Source: Saccharothrix obliqua | Lineage (GTDB): Bacteria; Actinomycetota; Actinomycetes; Mycobacteriales; Pseudonocardiaceae | Direction: 5' to 3' | Length of the DNA stretch: 64,000 nucleotides | Assembly: GCF_019375475.1 (NCBI RefSeq) | Contig: NZ_JAHXGQ010000011.1 | Coordinates: forward strand, 1-64,000 | In this document: one piece after another, positions 8,329 to 18,855 of the stretch | Position numbering within the stretch: the first letter of the stretch is position 1 | Layout: each line of letters opens with the position of its first letter | Position numbers and translations under genes: made by a program | The notes under the pieces: generated by a model | Database searches by the model: none | Told to the model about the DNA's origin: nothing | Seen by the model: the letters and a program-made list of their open reading frames with translations, nothing else

Positions 8329-8958
8329 TCAGAACTCCTTGGCGACCTCCCGGGCAGTGGCCAGCGCGGTCTGACGCGAGTCCTCGACGTCGCCGGTCAA
8401 CGTCGGGTGGTGCCGGATCGGAGTCAGGTCGGTGATGCCGGTCCAGCGCAGCCAGTCGTCGAAGTAGGTGGACTGGAAGTCCGAACCGAAACCCGGTCCG
8501 ACCTCCGGGCACCACACCGAGCTGGTGTACACCACCGCCGCACGCCTGCCCGTCCCCGCGAGCAGCGGTTGGTAGCCGGTCACGGCGTCGAGCCCGAACA
8601 CCATCCCCGGCTGCGAGACGACATCCACGAACTGCTTGAGGACGTACGGGATCCCCGAGTTCCACATGGGCACGCTGAACAGGAGTCGGTCGGCGGACAG
8701 GAACCGGTGGACCGCGGCCACCACGTCGCGCCACGCCTCGGCTTCGGCCCCGGTCGGCGGCTCACCGCGGATCACGGCCATCTTCGCCCCCGCGGCGGCG
8801 GGACCGAAATCGGGCAGGCTGCCGTCCCACAGGTCCCAGTGGTCGACCTCCGCGTCCGGATGGGTCTCCCGGTACACGTCGACGAACGCGGAAGCGATGG
8901 TCAACGACTCGGACGCCTCGCCGCGCGGCGAGGCGGACACGTGCAGGAGCTTCGTCAT
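8329..8958 (-). CDS. azoR: FMN-dependent NADH:quinone oxidoreductase / azoreductase
   Basis: A 209-residue flavodoxin-fold enzyme. The FMN phosphate loop is seen in VSASPRGEASESL at the N-terminus, and the family motif VPMWNSGIPYVLKQFVDVV sits near residue 110. Length matches AzoR (about 200). It would reduce quinones or azo compounds at the expense of NAD(P)H in the cytosol. A strong GAGGAGGGA ribosome site precedes the ATG. It diverges from a TetR gene, and two matching palindromes lie around the start of that regulator, so it is probably repressed by that TetR and induced by electrophiles or quinones. Confidence 0.88.
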   Translation of the reverse strand: MTKLLHVSASPRGEASESLTIASAFVDVYRETHPDAEVDHWDLWDGSLPDFGPAAAGAKMAVIRGEPPTGAEAEAWRDVVAAVHRFLSADRLLFSVPMWNSGIPYVLKQFVDVVSQPGMVFGLDAVTGYQPLLAGTGRRAAVVYTSSVWCPEVGPGFGSDFQSTYFDDWLRWTGITDLTPIRHHPTLTGDVEDSRQTALATAREVAKEF

Positions 8959-8982
8959 CTCAAGTTTCCCTCCTCGGCGAAT

Positions 8983-8996
8983 CGGACTAGAGTCCG
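8983..8996. promoter_or_regulatory. TetR-type operator 1
   Basis: Perfect palindrome CGGACT-AG-AGTCCG in the 42-bp azoR/tetR intergenic region, 24 bp from the azoR start. Confidence 0.6.
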
Positions 8997-9000
8997 CTTC

Positions 9001-9645
9001 ATGCCTGCCGAGATTAGCGGACCGCGGTCCGGTTCGTCAAAGTTTTCGATCGACATCTCGTTCCCGACCGTGGGAGCGCAGGTCGGCCCGCTCCGCGCCG
9101 ACGCCGCCCGGAACCGGGTCAAGGTCCTGGCCGCCGCCGCGGAGCTGTTCTCCGAGCGCGGCGTCGCGAACGTGACGATGGACGACGTGGCCTCCACCGC
9201 CGGGGTGGGCAAGGGCACCCTCTACCGGCGCTTCGGCGACAAGTCCGGCCTGGCCACCGCTCTGCTCGACCACCTGGAGTCCGAACTCCAGGACGGCATC
9301 CTCAACGGGCCGCCGCCCCTCGGCGGCGGCGCCTCGCCGATGGAGCGGCTGATCGCCTTCACCACCGCCTACCTGGAATTCCTCCGCGACTCGCTGGACA
9401 TCGTGCTGCTGTCCCAGACCTCCACGACCGGCGCCCGCTTCCGCACCGGCTCGCACGCGTTCTGGCGCAGGCACTGCGAGTACCTGCTGGAGCAGTGCGC
9501 CGCTCCCGCGCCCGGGATCGCGGCCGACGTCCTGCTGGCCGGGATGACCGCGGAGCAGGTCCAGCACTGGTTGGTCGACCAGGGCATGGAATTCGACGCC
9601 TTGGTCGAGTCGTTGTCGCAGGTCACGAGGTCGCTGGCGACCTGA
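9001..9645 (+). CDS. TetR family transcriptional regulator
   Basis: A DNA-binding repressor of 214 residues from the ATG at 9001. The HTH is MDDVASTAGVGKGTLYRRFGD, preceded by the family helix RVKVLAAAAELFSERG; the C-terminal helical ligand domain begins near SPMERLIAF. An in-frame GTG at 9070 would give 191 residues, would place the HTH at the usual distance from the N-terminus, and would leave both operator palindromes (8983-8996, 9018-9031) outside the coding region. Neither start has a clear ribosome site. It is divergent from azoR and likely controls it and itself. Confidence 0.85.
   Translation: MPAEISGPRSGSSKFSIDISFPTVGAQVGPLRADAARNRVKVLAAAAELFSERGVANVTMDDVASTAGVGKGTLYRRFGDKSGLATALLDHLESELQDGILNGPPPLGGGASPMERLIAFTTAYLEFLRDSLDIVLLSQTSTTGARFRTGSHAFWRRHCEYLLEQCAAPAPGIAADVLLAGMTAEQVQHWLVDQGMEFDALVESLSQVTRSLAT
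9018..9031. promoter_or_regulatory. TetR-type operator 2
   Basis: Perfect palindrome CGGACC-GC-GGTCCG with the same 6-2-6 layout and near-identical half sites as the box at 8983, centre-to-centre distance 35 bp. Confidence 0.55.
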
Positions 9646-9745
9646 GAAAAATCATGACAACCCCACCGCGCCCTCATCGCATGGATATGGACGAGGGGGT
9701 CACCGATCGGAGGTGGTCCACAAGCACCGAACCCAGGAGGAAGTC

Positions 9746-10099
9746 ATGCGCACACGTCTCGTCGTCGCGGCCGGAGCCGTCCTGCTCGGCGGGGTCGTCG
9801 TCGCGGTACCCGCGTTGGCGGGCACATCCGGCGGCCAGACACCCGAGCCGATCCCGACCACGGCGTACCCGACCACGCCACCACCCACCACATCGCTGCC
9901 CGCCACGTTCGAACCCACGACAACTGCGCCGCCCACGGATGAACCACTTCCCACCCCGGAGCCGACCCCTCCGATCCCGACCAGCCCCGCCGCCGCGGAA
10001 CCGGACGGTCCGACGGTGACCGTGCTGCCGGAACCGACCGCGTACCCGACCACCGACTACTCCGAGCCGACGGCAGTGCCGAGCCCGGCGAGGCGCTGA
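9746..10099 (+). CDS. Exported Pro/Thr-rich protein
   Basis: A 117-residue protein whose ATG follows AGGAGG at 5-nt spacing. Residues 1-28 are a signal peptide or anchor (MRTRLVVAAGAVLLGGVVVA, then ALAGTSGG). The rest is almost wholly Pro, Thr, Glu and Ser (TTAYPTTPPPTT, PTPEPTPPIPTSP), typical of extended wall-spanning segments. No domain follows. It lies 4 bp before a SigE-type sigma gene whose partner protein has a similar tail, so the three probably form one transcript. Function unknown. Confidence 0.65.
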   Translation: MRTRLVVAAGAVLLGGVVVAVPALAGTSGGQTPEPIPTTAYPTTPPPTTSLPATFEPTTTAPPTDEPLPTPEPTPPIPTSPAAAEPDGPTVTVLPEPTAYPTTDYSEPTAVPSPARR

Positions 10100-10103
10100 C
10101 GGC

Positions 10104-10619
10104 GTGAGTTGGGACGCGGAGTTCACCGAGCACTTCGACCGGTGCGCCGACTCGATGCGCTTCACCGCGTATCTGTTGTGCGGCAACCACCACGAGGCCG
10201 AAGACGTGGTGCAGGCCGCGTTCCTCAAGCTGTACCTGGCAGGCCCGAAGCTGGTCAGGCGGGAGGGCTTGGACGCCTATCTCAGGCGGATCGTGGTCCG
10301 CATCTTCATCGCCGAACGCCGTCGAATGCGGTGGCGGCGGGAAAAGCTCACCGAGGTACTTCCGGAGGTGCCGGTGAGAGCGGAGCTGAGCGAGGACAAA
10401 CTCGTGGTGTGGCGGGCTTCGACGACCATCCCGCCCCGCCAGCGCGCGGTTCTCGTGCTCCGGTACTGGCAGGACCTGGGCGTGGAGGAGACGGCGGCGG
10501 CGTTGCAGTGCTCGGTGGGCACGGTGAAGAGCAACACCAGTCGTGGTCTCAAGGCACTGCGGCAGAAGCTGGGGCCGGCGTTCGGCGTGCTGTGGCAGGA
10601 GGTGACGCCCAATGCTTGA
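10104..10619 (+). CDS. SigE-family ECF RNA polymerase sigma factor
   Basis: A 171-residue sigma-70 factor with only regions 2 and 4. Region 2 shows FTAYLLCGNHHEAEDVVQAAFLKLY; region 4 shows PPRQRAVLVLRYWQDLGVEETAAALQCSVGTVKSNTSRGLKAL. Start is GTG 10104. The 3' end overlaps the following membrane protein gene by 8 bp, the usual arrangement of an ECF sigma with its anti-sigma. It would redirect RNA polymerase to a small regulon, probably including the upstream exported protein. The signal is unknown. Confidence 0.88.
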   Translation: MSWDAEFTEHFDRCADSMRFTAYLLCGNHHEAEDVVQAAFLKLYLAGPKLVRREGLDAYLRRIVVRIFIAERRRMRWRREKLTEVLPEVPVRAELSEDKLVVWRASTTIPPRQRAVLVLRYWQDLGVEETAAALQCSVGTVKSNTSRGLKALRQKLGPAFGVLWQEVTPNA

Positions 10620-11103
10620 GGACGAGCTGAAGGAGTTGTTCAAGGAGCTGAACATCGAACGCCGTCCGCGCACGTTCGGGGCTGCGGACATCATTTACCA
10701 CGGGCAGGTTGTCCGGGGCCGCCGTCGGGCCGCGGCGGTGGCGGGCAGCGCGTTCGGGGCGACCATGCTGGTGGTGACCGTGGGGTTCGTTCTGGCCAGC
10801 AGCCCGGAACCCGCGAACGACCCCGCAACACCACCCACCCAGGTCGAGACCACCACGCCGCTGCCCACCGAGAGTCGGCCCACGCCGGTGACGCCGACCG
10901 CGCCTCTGGACGGCACGGAGGACGTGGAACCCTCTGCGACGACGGAACCGGACTCGAACAGCGGCCCAACCCGTTCACCGACGCAAGGAACACCCATGTC
11001 CGTCAACGACATCCCGGTCACCACTCTCGCCACACCGTCGCCTACGGCATTCGAGGTCGCCGCGTACGAGACACACCCGACGGAGGCGCTAACGCACCGT
11101 TGA
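10612..11103 (+). CDS. Single-pass membrane protein, putative anti-sigma factor
   Basis: A 163-residue protein overlapping the sigma gene by 8 bp. The cytoplasmic N-terminus is an acidic/basic helix (EDELKELFKELNIERRPRTF), followed by basic RGRRRAAAV and one membrane helix around residues 43-62. The extracellular part is Thr/Pro-rich without a fold. No zinc-binding HxxxCxxC motif is visible, so it is not a standard ZAS anti-sigma. The role is inferred from position and topology only. Confidence 0.6.
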   Translation: MLEDELKELFKELNIERRPRTFGAADIIYHGQVVRGRRRAAAVAGSAFGATMLVVTVGFVLASSPEPANDPATPPTQVETTTPLPTESRPTPVTPTAPLDGTEDVEPSATTEPDSNSGPTRSPTQGTPMSVNDIPVTTLATPSPTAFEVAAYETHPTEALTHR

Positions 11104-11215
11104 CTCCGGCGGGCAGGCTGCGTCTGACCCGGTGTGCCGTCGACGAGGGCCGGCCTCTGCGGCGGGCGTCGCGGTCCGCTGCGCGGGGCGTTACGGGGGC
11201 TGGGGAGAAGCCGGC

Positions 11216-11750
11216 ATGGGCGAGCGACTGTTGCGGTCGTCCCCGTCACAGTCCGCCTCGCTGCCCACCCGCCGCGAATGCCAGATCGACACAGTCCGCC
11301 TGGCCCGCCGTTGCGGTCCGGCCCGCATCGCCTACCTACTGGGCGTGAATCCCTCCACGGTGCACCGGGTCTGTGGTTCGGCCCGCCCGGCACATCCTGA
11401 CCGGGCCACCGCCGCGCCGGTACGCCGCTACGAACACGCCGCGCCAGGCGGCCTGGTGCATGTCGCCATCAAGAAGCCGGGCAACATCCCCGCTGGCGGC
11501 AGCCACAAGGTCTATGACCGAGTCGCGGATGGTCGCAACAGCTCCGCCTCTCGCGATCCGACAGACCGCGCAACGTCCACGGCCGTCCGAATCTGGGCTA
11601 CGCCTAGCTGCACAACGCCGTGGACGACCACTTCCGCTTGGCCTACACCAGAGATCCTGGCCGACCAGGCTGTACACATCACTGCCGCGTTCTGAACCAG
11701 GCCGCCGGCGTCACCGGCAGCCGGGTGCTGACCGACAACGGCTCCTGTCA
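11216..11750 (+). pseudogene. Decayed IS481-type transposase
   Basis: Pieces of an IS481-family transposase occur in order but in different frames: GPARIAYLLGVNPSTVHRV and YEHAAPGGLVHVAIKKPGNIP and GGSHKVYDR in one frame; then LGYA-stop-LHNAVDDHFRLAYT in a second; EILADQAVHITAAF in a third; and SRVLTDNGSC again in the second. The LHNAVDDH..LAYT block is the DDE catalytic region. Frameshifts, an in-frame stop and internal loss make it non-functional. No terminal inverted repeats or target duplications were found. It is a fossil insertion between the sigma cluster and the ABC-F gene. Confidence 0.75.
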
Positions 11751-12111
11751 AAGGCCGCTTGCAGCCCGTTTTCTGTCTCCCTCTCGAGCGGAGCGGTCGG
11801 CGGGGCAGTCTGTGGTCTGGGATCGCCGCTCCCGCAAGACCGTTGGCAGCCCGGTCACAGCCTTCCGGCCGTACTTCCCGGAGTGCCGGCGGGTCGGGGG
11901 CGGGCACGCTGCCGGAGTCGGCGGCCTCACGAGTGGCAACGGCTCGATACGTTCACCGCTGTGTCGTCGGTCGGATCGGCTTCCGGTGGCACCCGAACCG
12001 GGGCTGCGGCTCGTCTCTGTGACCAAGGCTTCCTGCCGGGAATCCGGTGGTCGCCCACCACACGGAGTATGCCGGTGGCCACACGTGGGTAACTCGGTGG
12101 CGCGCTGCGCG
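11751..12111. other. Intergenic remnant without a recognised gene
   Basis: About 360 bp after the transposase fossil. Open frames exist on both strands but none shows a recognisable motif or a credible ribosome site. It is probably further insertion debris plus the ABC-F promoter region. Confidence 0.5.
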
Positions 12112-12117
12112 TAGACT
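12112..12117 (+). promoter_or_regulatory. -10 box for the ABC-F gene
   Basis: TAGACT lies 87 nt before the ABC-F start. The leader between them contains a tiny reading frame GTG-GTG-GTC-TTG-ATC-GAG-TAG, which might act as an upstream ORF. Confidence 0.35.
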
Positions 12118-12203
12118 GGTGGCGTGGTGGTCTTGATCGAGTAGGTCCGGTGCGTGATGCCGCGCCGTCGACCCCGCACGACCATCTGATATCGGAGATT
12201 GAC

Positions 12204-13832
12204 TTGATCACCGCAACCGATCTGGAGTTGCGCGCCGGTTCGCGCATCCTGCTCTCCGACGCGACCCTGAGGGTCCAGCCCGGCGACCGCATCGGTCTCG
12301 TCGGGCGCAACGGCGCGGGGAAGACCACGTCGCTCCGCGTCCTCGCGGGCGAGGGCCAGCCGTACGCGGGGGAGGTGCGGCGCACCGGGGAACTCGGCTA
12401 CCTGCCGCAGGACCCGCGGGAGGGCGACCTGTCGGTCATCGCGAAGGACCGGGTGCTGTCGGCACGCGGCCTCGACCAGTTGCTGCGCGAGATGGAGAAG
12501 GCGCAGTCCACCATGGCCGAGCTGGTGGATGACGACGAACTCCAGACCGCGGTTCGCAAGTACGGCCGGCTCGAAGAGCGGTTCGCCGCGCTCGGCGGGT
12601 ACGCGGCGGAGAGCGAGGCGGCTCGCATCTGCGCGAACCTCGGCCTCGCCGAGCGGGTGCTGGCGCAGCCGCTGCGGACGTTGTCGGGCGGTCAGCGCCG
12701 GCGGGTGGAGTTGGCGCGGATCCTGTTCGCCGCCTCCGAGGGCGGTGTGGGCGCCAAGTCGAGCACGATCCTGCTGATCGACGAGCCGACCAACCACCTG
12801 GACGCGGACTCGATCTCGTGGTTGCGCGGGTTCCTCAAGTCGCACGAGGGCGGTCTCGTGGTGATCAGCCACGACGTGGAGCTGCTCGACGACGTGGTGA
12901 ACAAGGTGTGGTTCCTCGACGCGACGCGTGGCGAGGTCGACATCTACAACATGGGCTGGAAGAAGTACCTGGAGGCGCGCGCCGCCGACGAGAAGCGCCG
13001 CCGCCGGGAGCGGGCCAACGCGGAGAAGAAGGCCGGCGCGCTGATGGCGCAGGCCGACAAGATGCGGGCGAAGGCGACCAAGGCCGTGGCCGCGCAGAAC
13101 ATGGCGCGCCGCGCCGAGAAGCTGCTCGCCGGCCTGGAGGACGAGCGGCAGGCGGACCGGGTGGCGAAGATCCGGTTCCCGCAGCCCGCCTCGTGCGGGC
13201 GGACGCCGCTGACCGCGGAGGGGCTGAGCAAGTCCTACGGGTCGCTGGAGGTGTTCACCGGGGTCGACCTGGCGATCGACCGGGGCTCGCGTGTGGTCAT
13301 CCTCGGCCTCAACGGTGCGGGTAAGACGACGCTGCTTCGCCTGATCGGGTCGATGGAGCGCCCGGACAGCGGCGAGGTGATCCCGGGGCACGGGCTCAAG
13401 CTCGGCTACTTCGCGCAGGAGCACGAGACGCTCGACCACGGGGCAAGCGTGTGGGAGAACACGCGGCACGCCGCGCCGGACGTGCCGGAGCAGCAGCTGC
13501 GGTCGTTGTTGGGCACCTTCCTCTTCAGCGGCGAGCAGCTCGACCAACCGGCGGGCACCCTGTCGGGTGGTGAGAAGACCCGGCTCGCGCTCGCCGGCCT
13601 GGTGTCGAGCGCGGCGAACGTGCTGCTGCTGGACGAGCCGACGAACAACCTCGACCCCGCGAGCCGCGAGCAGGTGCTCGACGCGTTGCGCCGGTACGAG
13701 GGCGCGGTGGTGCTGGTCACGCACGATCCGGGCGCCGTGGAGGCCCTGGAGCCCGAGCGGGTGATCCTGCTGCCGGACGGCACCGAGGACCACTGGTCGG
13801 ACGAATACCTGGAACTCGTGCAGTTGGCCTGA
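12204..13832 (+). CDS. ABC-F family ATP-binding cassette protein
   Basis: A soluble, twin-ATPase protein of 542 residues with no membrane segments. Cassette 1 has GRNGAGKTT, LSGGQRRRVELA and LLIDEPTNHLD; cassette 2 has GLNGAGKTT, LSGGEKTRLALA and LLLDEPTNNLD; a charged linker (YLEARAADEKRRRRERANAE) joins them. ABC-F proteins act on ribosomes, some giving antibiotic resistance. TTG 12204 is preferred (GGAGA five nt upstream; the product then starts MITATDLELRAG like its relatives); GTG 12150 is the alternative. With the next two genes it mirrors the M. tuberculosis Rv1473, Rv1473A and echA12 set. Whether it confers resistance cannot be read from sequence. Confidence 0.88.
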   Translation: MITATDLELRAGSRILLSDATLRVQPGDRIGLVGRNGAGKTTSLRVLAGEGQPYAGEVRRTGELGYLPQDPREGDLSVIAKDRVLSARGLDQLLREMEKAQSTMAELVDDDELQTAVRKYGRLEERFAALGGYAAESEAARICANLGLAERVLAQPLRTLSGGQRRRVELARILFAASEGGVGAKSSTILLIDEPTNHLDADSISWLRGFLKSHEGGLVVISHDVELLDDVVNKVWFLDATRGEVDIYNMGWKKYLEARAADEKRRRRERANAEKKAGALMAQADKMRAKATKAVAAQNMARRAEKLLAGLEDERQADRVAKIRFPQPASCGRTPLTAEGLSKSYGSLEVFTGVDLAIDRGSRVVILGLNGAGKTTLLRLIGSMERPDSGEVIPGHGLKLGYFAQEHETLDHGASVWENTRHAAPDVPEQQLRSLLGTFLFSGEQLDQPAGTLSGGEKTRLALAGLVSSAANVLLLDEPTNNLDPASREQVLDALRRYEGAVVLVTHDPGAVEALEPERVILLPDGTEDHWSDEYLELVQLA

Positions 13833-13996
13833 ACCAAGGCATTCCACTCCGTGACCCCTGATCAACTCTGAGTGATCAACCGACCGCTCGCCGATCTTTT
13901 CGCATGATCGCCTGGCGTTCTTGGTCTTCGTGTTCGATCATTGCGACGACAGGGGCTTTCACGGCCCGACCTGCTGTCTACGGAAGGCGGGACAAG

Positions 13997-14206
13997 GTGG
14001 CTGACCTGAAGAAGGGCGCCCGGATCACCGGCGCCACGCGGGACAAGCTGGCCGCTGACCTGAAGAAGAAGTACGAAAAGGGCGCGAGCATCCGGGCGTT
14101 GGCCGAGTCCACCGGGCGCTCCTACGGCTTCGTGCACCGGGTGCTCAGCGAGTCCGGTGTGCAGCTGCGCGGTCGCGGTGGCGCCACCCGCACGAAGAAG
14201 AAGTAA
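13997..14206 (+). CDS. Small helix-turn-helix protein (Rv1473A-like)
   Basis: A 69-residue basic protein from GTG 13997, with GGAAGGCGGG upstream. It reads MADLKKGARITGATRD, then a HTH KYEKGASIRALAESTG followed by RSYGFVHRVLSESGV, and a Lys/Arg-rich end TRTKKK. It sits 164 bp after the ABC-F gene and 67 bp before a crotonase gene, the same company the mycobacterial Rv1473A keeps. It probably binds DNA or RNA; its target is unknown. Confidence 0.82.
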   Translation: MADLKKGARITGATRDKLAADLKKKYEKGASIRALAESTGRSYGFVHRVLSESGVQLRGRGGATRTKKK

Positions 14207-14273
14207 GCTACCCTCCGGTAACACGCAGGCGCCGGGGAGAGACGGCGCCCTTCCGAACCCGGAGGTTTCGCGC

Positions 14274-15092
14274 ATGTCGGCACCGACCAGCATCGACGCC
14301 GACCTGCTGGAGCGCGGTGGCGTGCGGCTCGTCGTCGACGGACCGCGCGCGACGATCACGCTCGACCGCCCGGACGTGCTCAACGCGCAGACGCCATCCA
14401 CGTGGTCGGCGTTGCGGGCGATCGGCGCGCAGTTGGACCCGGACGTCCGCGTCGTGGTCGTCCGGGGCTCCGGTCGTGCCTTCTCCGCGGGGCTCGACCG
14501 GCGCATGTTCGGTGGCACACCGGTCGAGGGCGAACCGGGCCTGGCGGAGATCACCGCACGCGGTCCCGAGGACGGCGCGGCGTTGATCGCCGAGTTCCAG
14601 GAGGGTTTTCGCTGGTTGCGTGACCCGGAACGGGTGACGATCGCCGCGGTGCGGGGGCACGCCATCGGGGCGGGGTTCCAACTCGCGCTCGCGTGCGACT
14701 TCCGCGTGGCCGCCGAGGACGTGCAGTTCTGCATGGCCGAGACGTCGCTCGGCCTGGTGCCCGACCTTGGCGGCACGCTGCCGCTGGTGCGGCTGGTCGG
14801 TTACGCGCGGGCGGCCGAGATCTGCCTGACGGGTCGCCGGGTGCACGCCGACGAGGCACACCGCATCGGCCTCGCGAACACCGTCGTGCCTGGTCACGAC
14901 CTCGACACGGCGGTCGACCACCTGGTCGCCCAGCTGCTGCGGCCCATGCCGGGCGCCGTCCGGGAAACCCTGGGGCTCCTCGCGCACGCCGCCGACGGTC
15001 CGACGGAGCAGGAGCAGTTGGCGGCCGAACGCTCCGCGCAGGTCCGGAGGCTCGCCGAGCTGACCGCGCTCGCCGCGCGATCCGGGTCGTAA
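14274..15092 (+). CDS. Crotonase/enoyl-CoA hydratase family protein (EchA12-like)
   Basis: A 272-residue cytosolic crotonase-fold protein. ATG 14274 is preceded by GGAGG at 8 nt. The oxyanion-hole segments are RAFSAGLDRRMF and GHAIGAGFQLALACDF. Of the two catalytic glutamates of classical enoyl-CoA hydratase, one is present (AETSLGLVPD, E156) but the other position is Gln (Q136 in GAGFQ), which suggests an isomerase, hydrolase or other crotonase chemistry rather than simple hydration. Neighbours match the conserved ABC-F/HTH cluster. Confidence 0.85.
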   Translation: MSAPTSIDADLLERGGVRLVVDGPRATITLDRPDVLNAQTPSTWSALRAIGAQLDPDVRVVVVRGSGRAFSAGLDRRMFGGTPVEGEPGLAEITARGPEDGAALIAEFQEGFRWLRDPERVTIAAVRGHAIGAGFQLALACDFRVAAEDVQFCMAETSLGLVPDLGGTLPLVRLVGYARAAEICLTGRRVHADEAHRIGLANTVVPGHDLDTAVDHLVAQLLRPMPGAVRETLGLLAHAADGPTEQEQLAAERSAQVRRLAELTALAARSGS

Positions 15093-15351
15093 CGCCCCGT
15101 GCTTTCTTCACCCGATGGGGTGGGAAAAATTCCAGCACCGGGCCGAGTCGACTGTGGACGCACGATCACGCGATTCGCCAGCCGGATCGGTTGCACCACA
15201 AAGACTTCGTGCCGGTGAGCCGGTCATCCGATGTTTGTGGGGGTTGGGGCGCCGCCCCCGGTTTCGATTCTCCCACGTGGGTACGACAATGCCGAGGTTC
15301 GCCCTTGGCGTAGCGGGGAAGTTCGTGTGAGCTGTTCGCGTTCTGTCTGGC

Positions 15352-17217
<1,866 letters not shown>

Positions 17218-17223
17218 GAACCC

Positions 17224-18795
17224 CTACAGCGCCCCGAGGAAGGTCGCGGTCGCCCCGACCGCGACCTTCGACGTGCCGGCGTTCTCCACCATCACCGCGA
17301 ACGCCAGATCGCCCCGGTAACCGACGAACCAGCCGTGCGACTGCGTGCCGTCACCGTGCTGCGCGGTGCCGGTCTTGCCGCGCACCCCGCCCAACCCGGC
17401 CAACTCCCGGGCCGTGCCGCCGGTGACGACCTCGCCCATCATCGACCGCAACGCCGACGCCACCCCGCCCGGCAACGTGCCGCCACCGCCGCCCGTGGTC
17501 GGGATATCCCGGATGAGCTGCGGCGTCGGGGTGCGTCCGGCGGCCACGGTCGCCGCCGCCAGCGCCATGCCGAACGGCGTGGTCTGCATGGTGCCCTGAC
17601 CGATGCCCGCCTCGACGCGTTGCGTCACCGTGTCGGACGGCGGGATCTTCGCCGTGTTCGTCGTGATACCCGCGATCGTGTAGTCCGCGCCGAGCCCGAA
17701 CAACGCCGCCGCCCGGGGCAGGGCGTCCGCGGGCAGGTCGGCGGCCAACTGGCTGAAACTGGTGTTGCAGGACGCCGCGAACGCCGTGTGCAGCGGCACG
17801 GAGCCCAGGTCGAACTGGTCGTCGTTGACGATCTGCCGCGGCCCGATCGTCTTCTTGCCGGGGCACTCCACCACGGTGTCGGACGTGGCGATGCCGCTCG
17901 TCAGCGCCGCCGTCGCGGTCACGATCTTGAACGTCGAGCCGGGCTCGTAGTAGTTCTGGAGCGCCACCGGCCCGGACTCGCTGGCCTTCGCGTTCTGCGC
18001 CACGGCGAGGATGTCGCCGCTCGACGGCTCGATCGCGACCAGCACCGCGCCCAGCGACGGCACCTGGTCGACGGCGTTCTGCGCGGCGTTCTGCGTCGCC
18101 GGGTCCAGGGTGAGCGTCAGCTCCTCCTTGGTCACCGCCTTCTTCTCCGCCAGCACGGCCGCCGGCGCGCCCGCCGCGTCGACCGCGGCGACCTGCCAGC
18201 CGGGCGTGCCCGTGCGGCTGCCGACCTCCTTGTTCACCTGCTGCACCACCAGGGGCGCGAACCCCGGGGCCAACGCGGCGCCGGAGCGGTCGAGCAGGGC
18301 GCCGTCACCGGACGTGGTGGTGTAGGCGAGGTTCTGGCCCTCCGCCAGCTTCGGGTGCAGCACGGTCGGTGACCAGTGCACCTCCCACTTGTCGTTCTTG
18401 CGGCGCAGTTCGGCCGTGACGGCGTACTTGAAGGGCGTCGCGTTGGGCAACGTCCAGTGCACGTCCGCGTTGACCGTCACGGACGTCGAGTCGTCCGTGG
18501 TCGCCGGCACCACGCCGACGTTGGCGGAGTACCGCGCGCCCGGCATCCCGATGAACATCTTGGTGATGACGGGTCCGGCCACCGCGGTGTTGTCGGTGAC
18601 CAAGGCGGCCCGTGCGCCGTCACCCGCGGTCAAGGCACCGAAGAACTCCTGGACGACCGGACCCGGCTTCGGCTTGGGTGTGGCGGCCTCGGAGCTGCCG
18701 CCCTTCGGCACCAGCACCACCACACCCGCGACGACGATCGCCACCGCGGCGAGCCCGCCCACGGTCAGCACCCAGCGTTTGGCTGTCTTGTTCAC
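17224..18795 (-). CDS. Class B penicillin-binding protein with MecA-N-like domain
   Basis: A membrane-anchored D,D-transpeptidase of 523 residues. GTG 18795 follows GAGGGGGGAA. After one membrane helix (VLTVGGLAAVAIVVAGVVVL) residues 45-150 resemble the NTF2-like MecA-N domain (VVQEFFGALTAGDGARAA). The transpeptidase shows S-x-x-K as STFK near residue 287, S-x-N as SCN near 342, and KTG in VRGKTGTAQH near 475. It would crosslink peptidoglycan outside the membrane. It ends close to the convergent exporter gene. Proteins of this type are common low-affinity PBPs, but beta-lactam response cannot be inferred. Confidence 0.85.
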   Translation of the reverse strand: MNKTAKRWVLTVGGLAAVAIVVAGVVVLVPKGGSSEAATPKPKPGPVVQEFFGALTAGDGARAALVTDNTAVAGPVITKMFIGMPGARYSANVGVVPATTDDSTSVTVNADVHWTLPNATPFKYAVTAELRRKNDKWEVHWSPTVLHPKLAEGQNLAYTTTSGDGALLDRSGAALAPGFAPLVVQQVNKEVGSRTGTPGWQVAAVDAAGAPAAVLAEKKAVTKEELTLTLDPATQNAAQNAVDQVPSLGAVLVAIEPSSGDILAVAQNAKASESGPVALQNYYEPGSTFKIVTATAALTSGIATSDTVVECPGKKTIGPRQIVNDDQFDLGSVPLHTAFAASCNTSFSQLAADLPADALPRAAALFGLGADYTIAGITTNTAKIPPSDTVTQRVEAGIGQGTMQTTPFGMALAAATVAAGRTPTPQLIRDIPTTGGGGGTLPGGVASALRSMMGEVVTGGTARELAGLGGVRGKTGTAQHGDGTQSHGWFVGYRGDLAFAVMVENAGTSKVAVGATATFLGAL

Positions 18796-18855
18796 GATTC
18801 CCCCCTCGGCCCGCACACTAGCCAGGGCCTGTGGAGATTTCGTGAGTAGTCGTAC

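Noticed and set aside
11501..11700. Intact transposase gene by using alternative starts
   Set aside because: Conserved blocks fall in different frames with an in-frame TAG in the DDE region; no start choice restores one protein.
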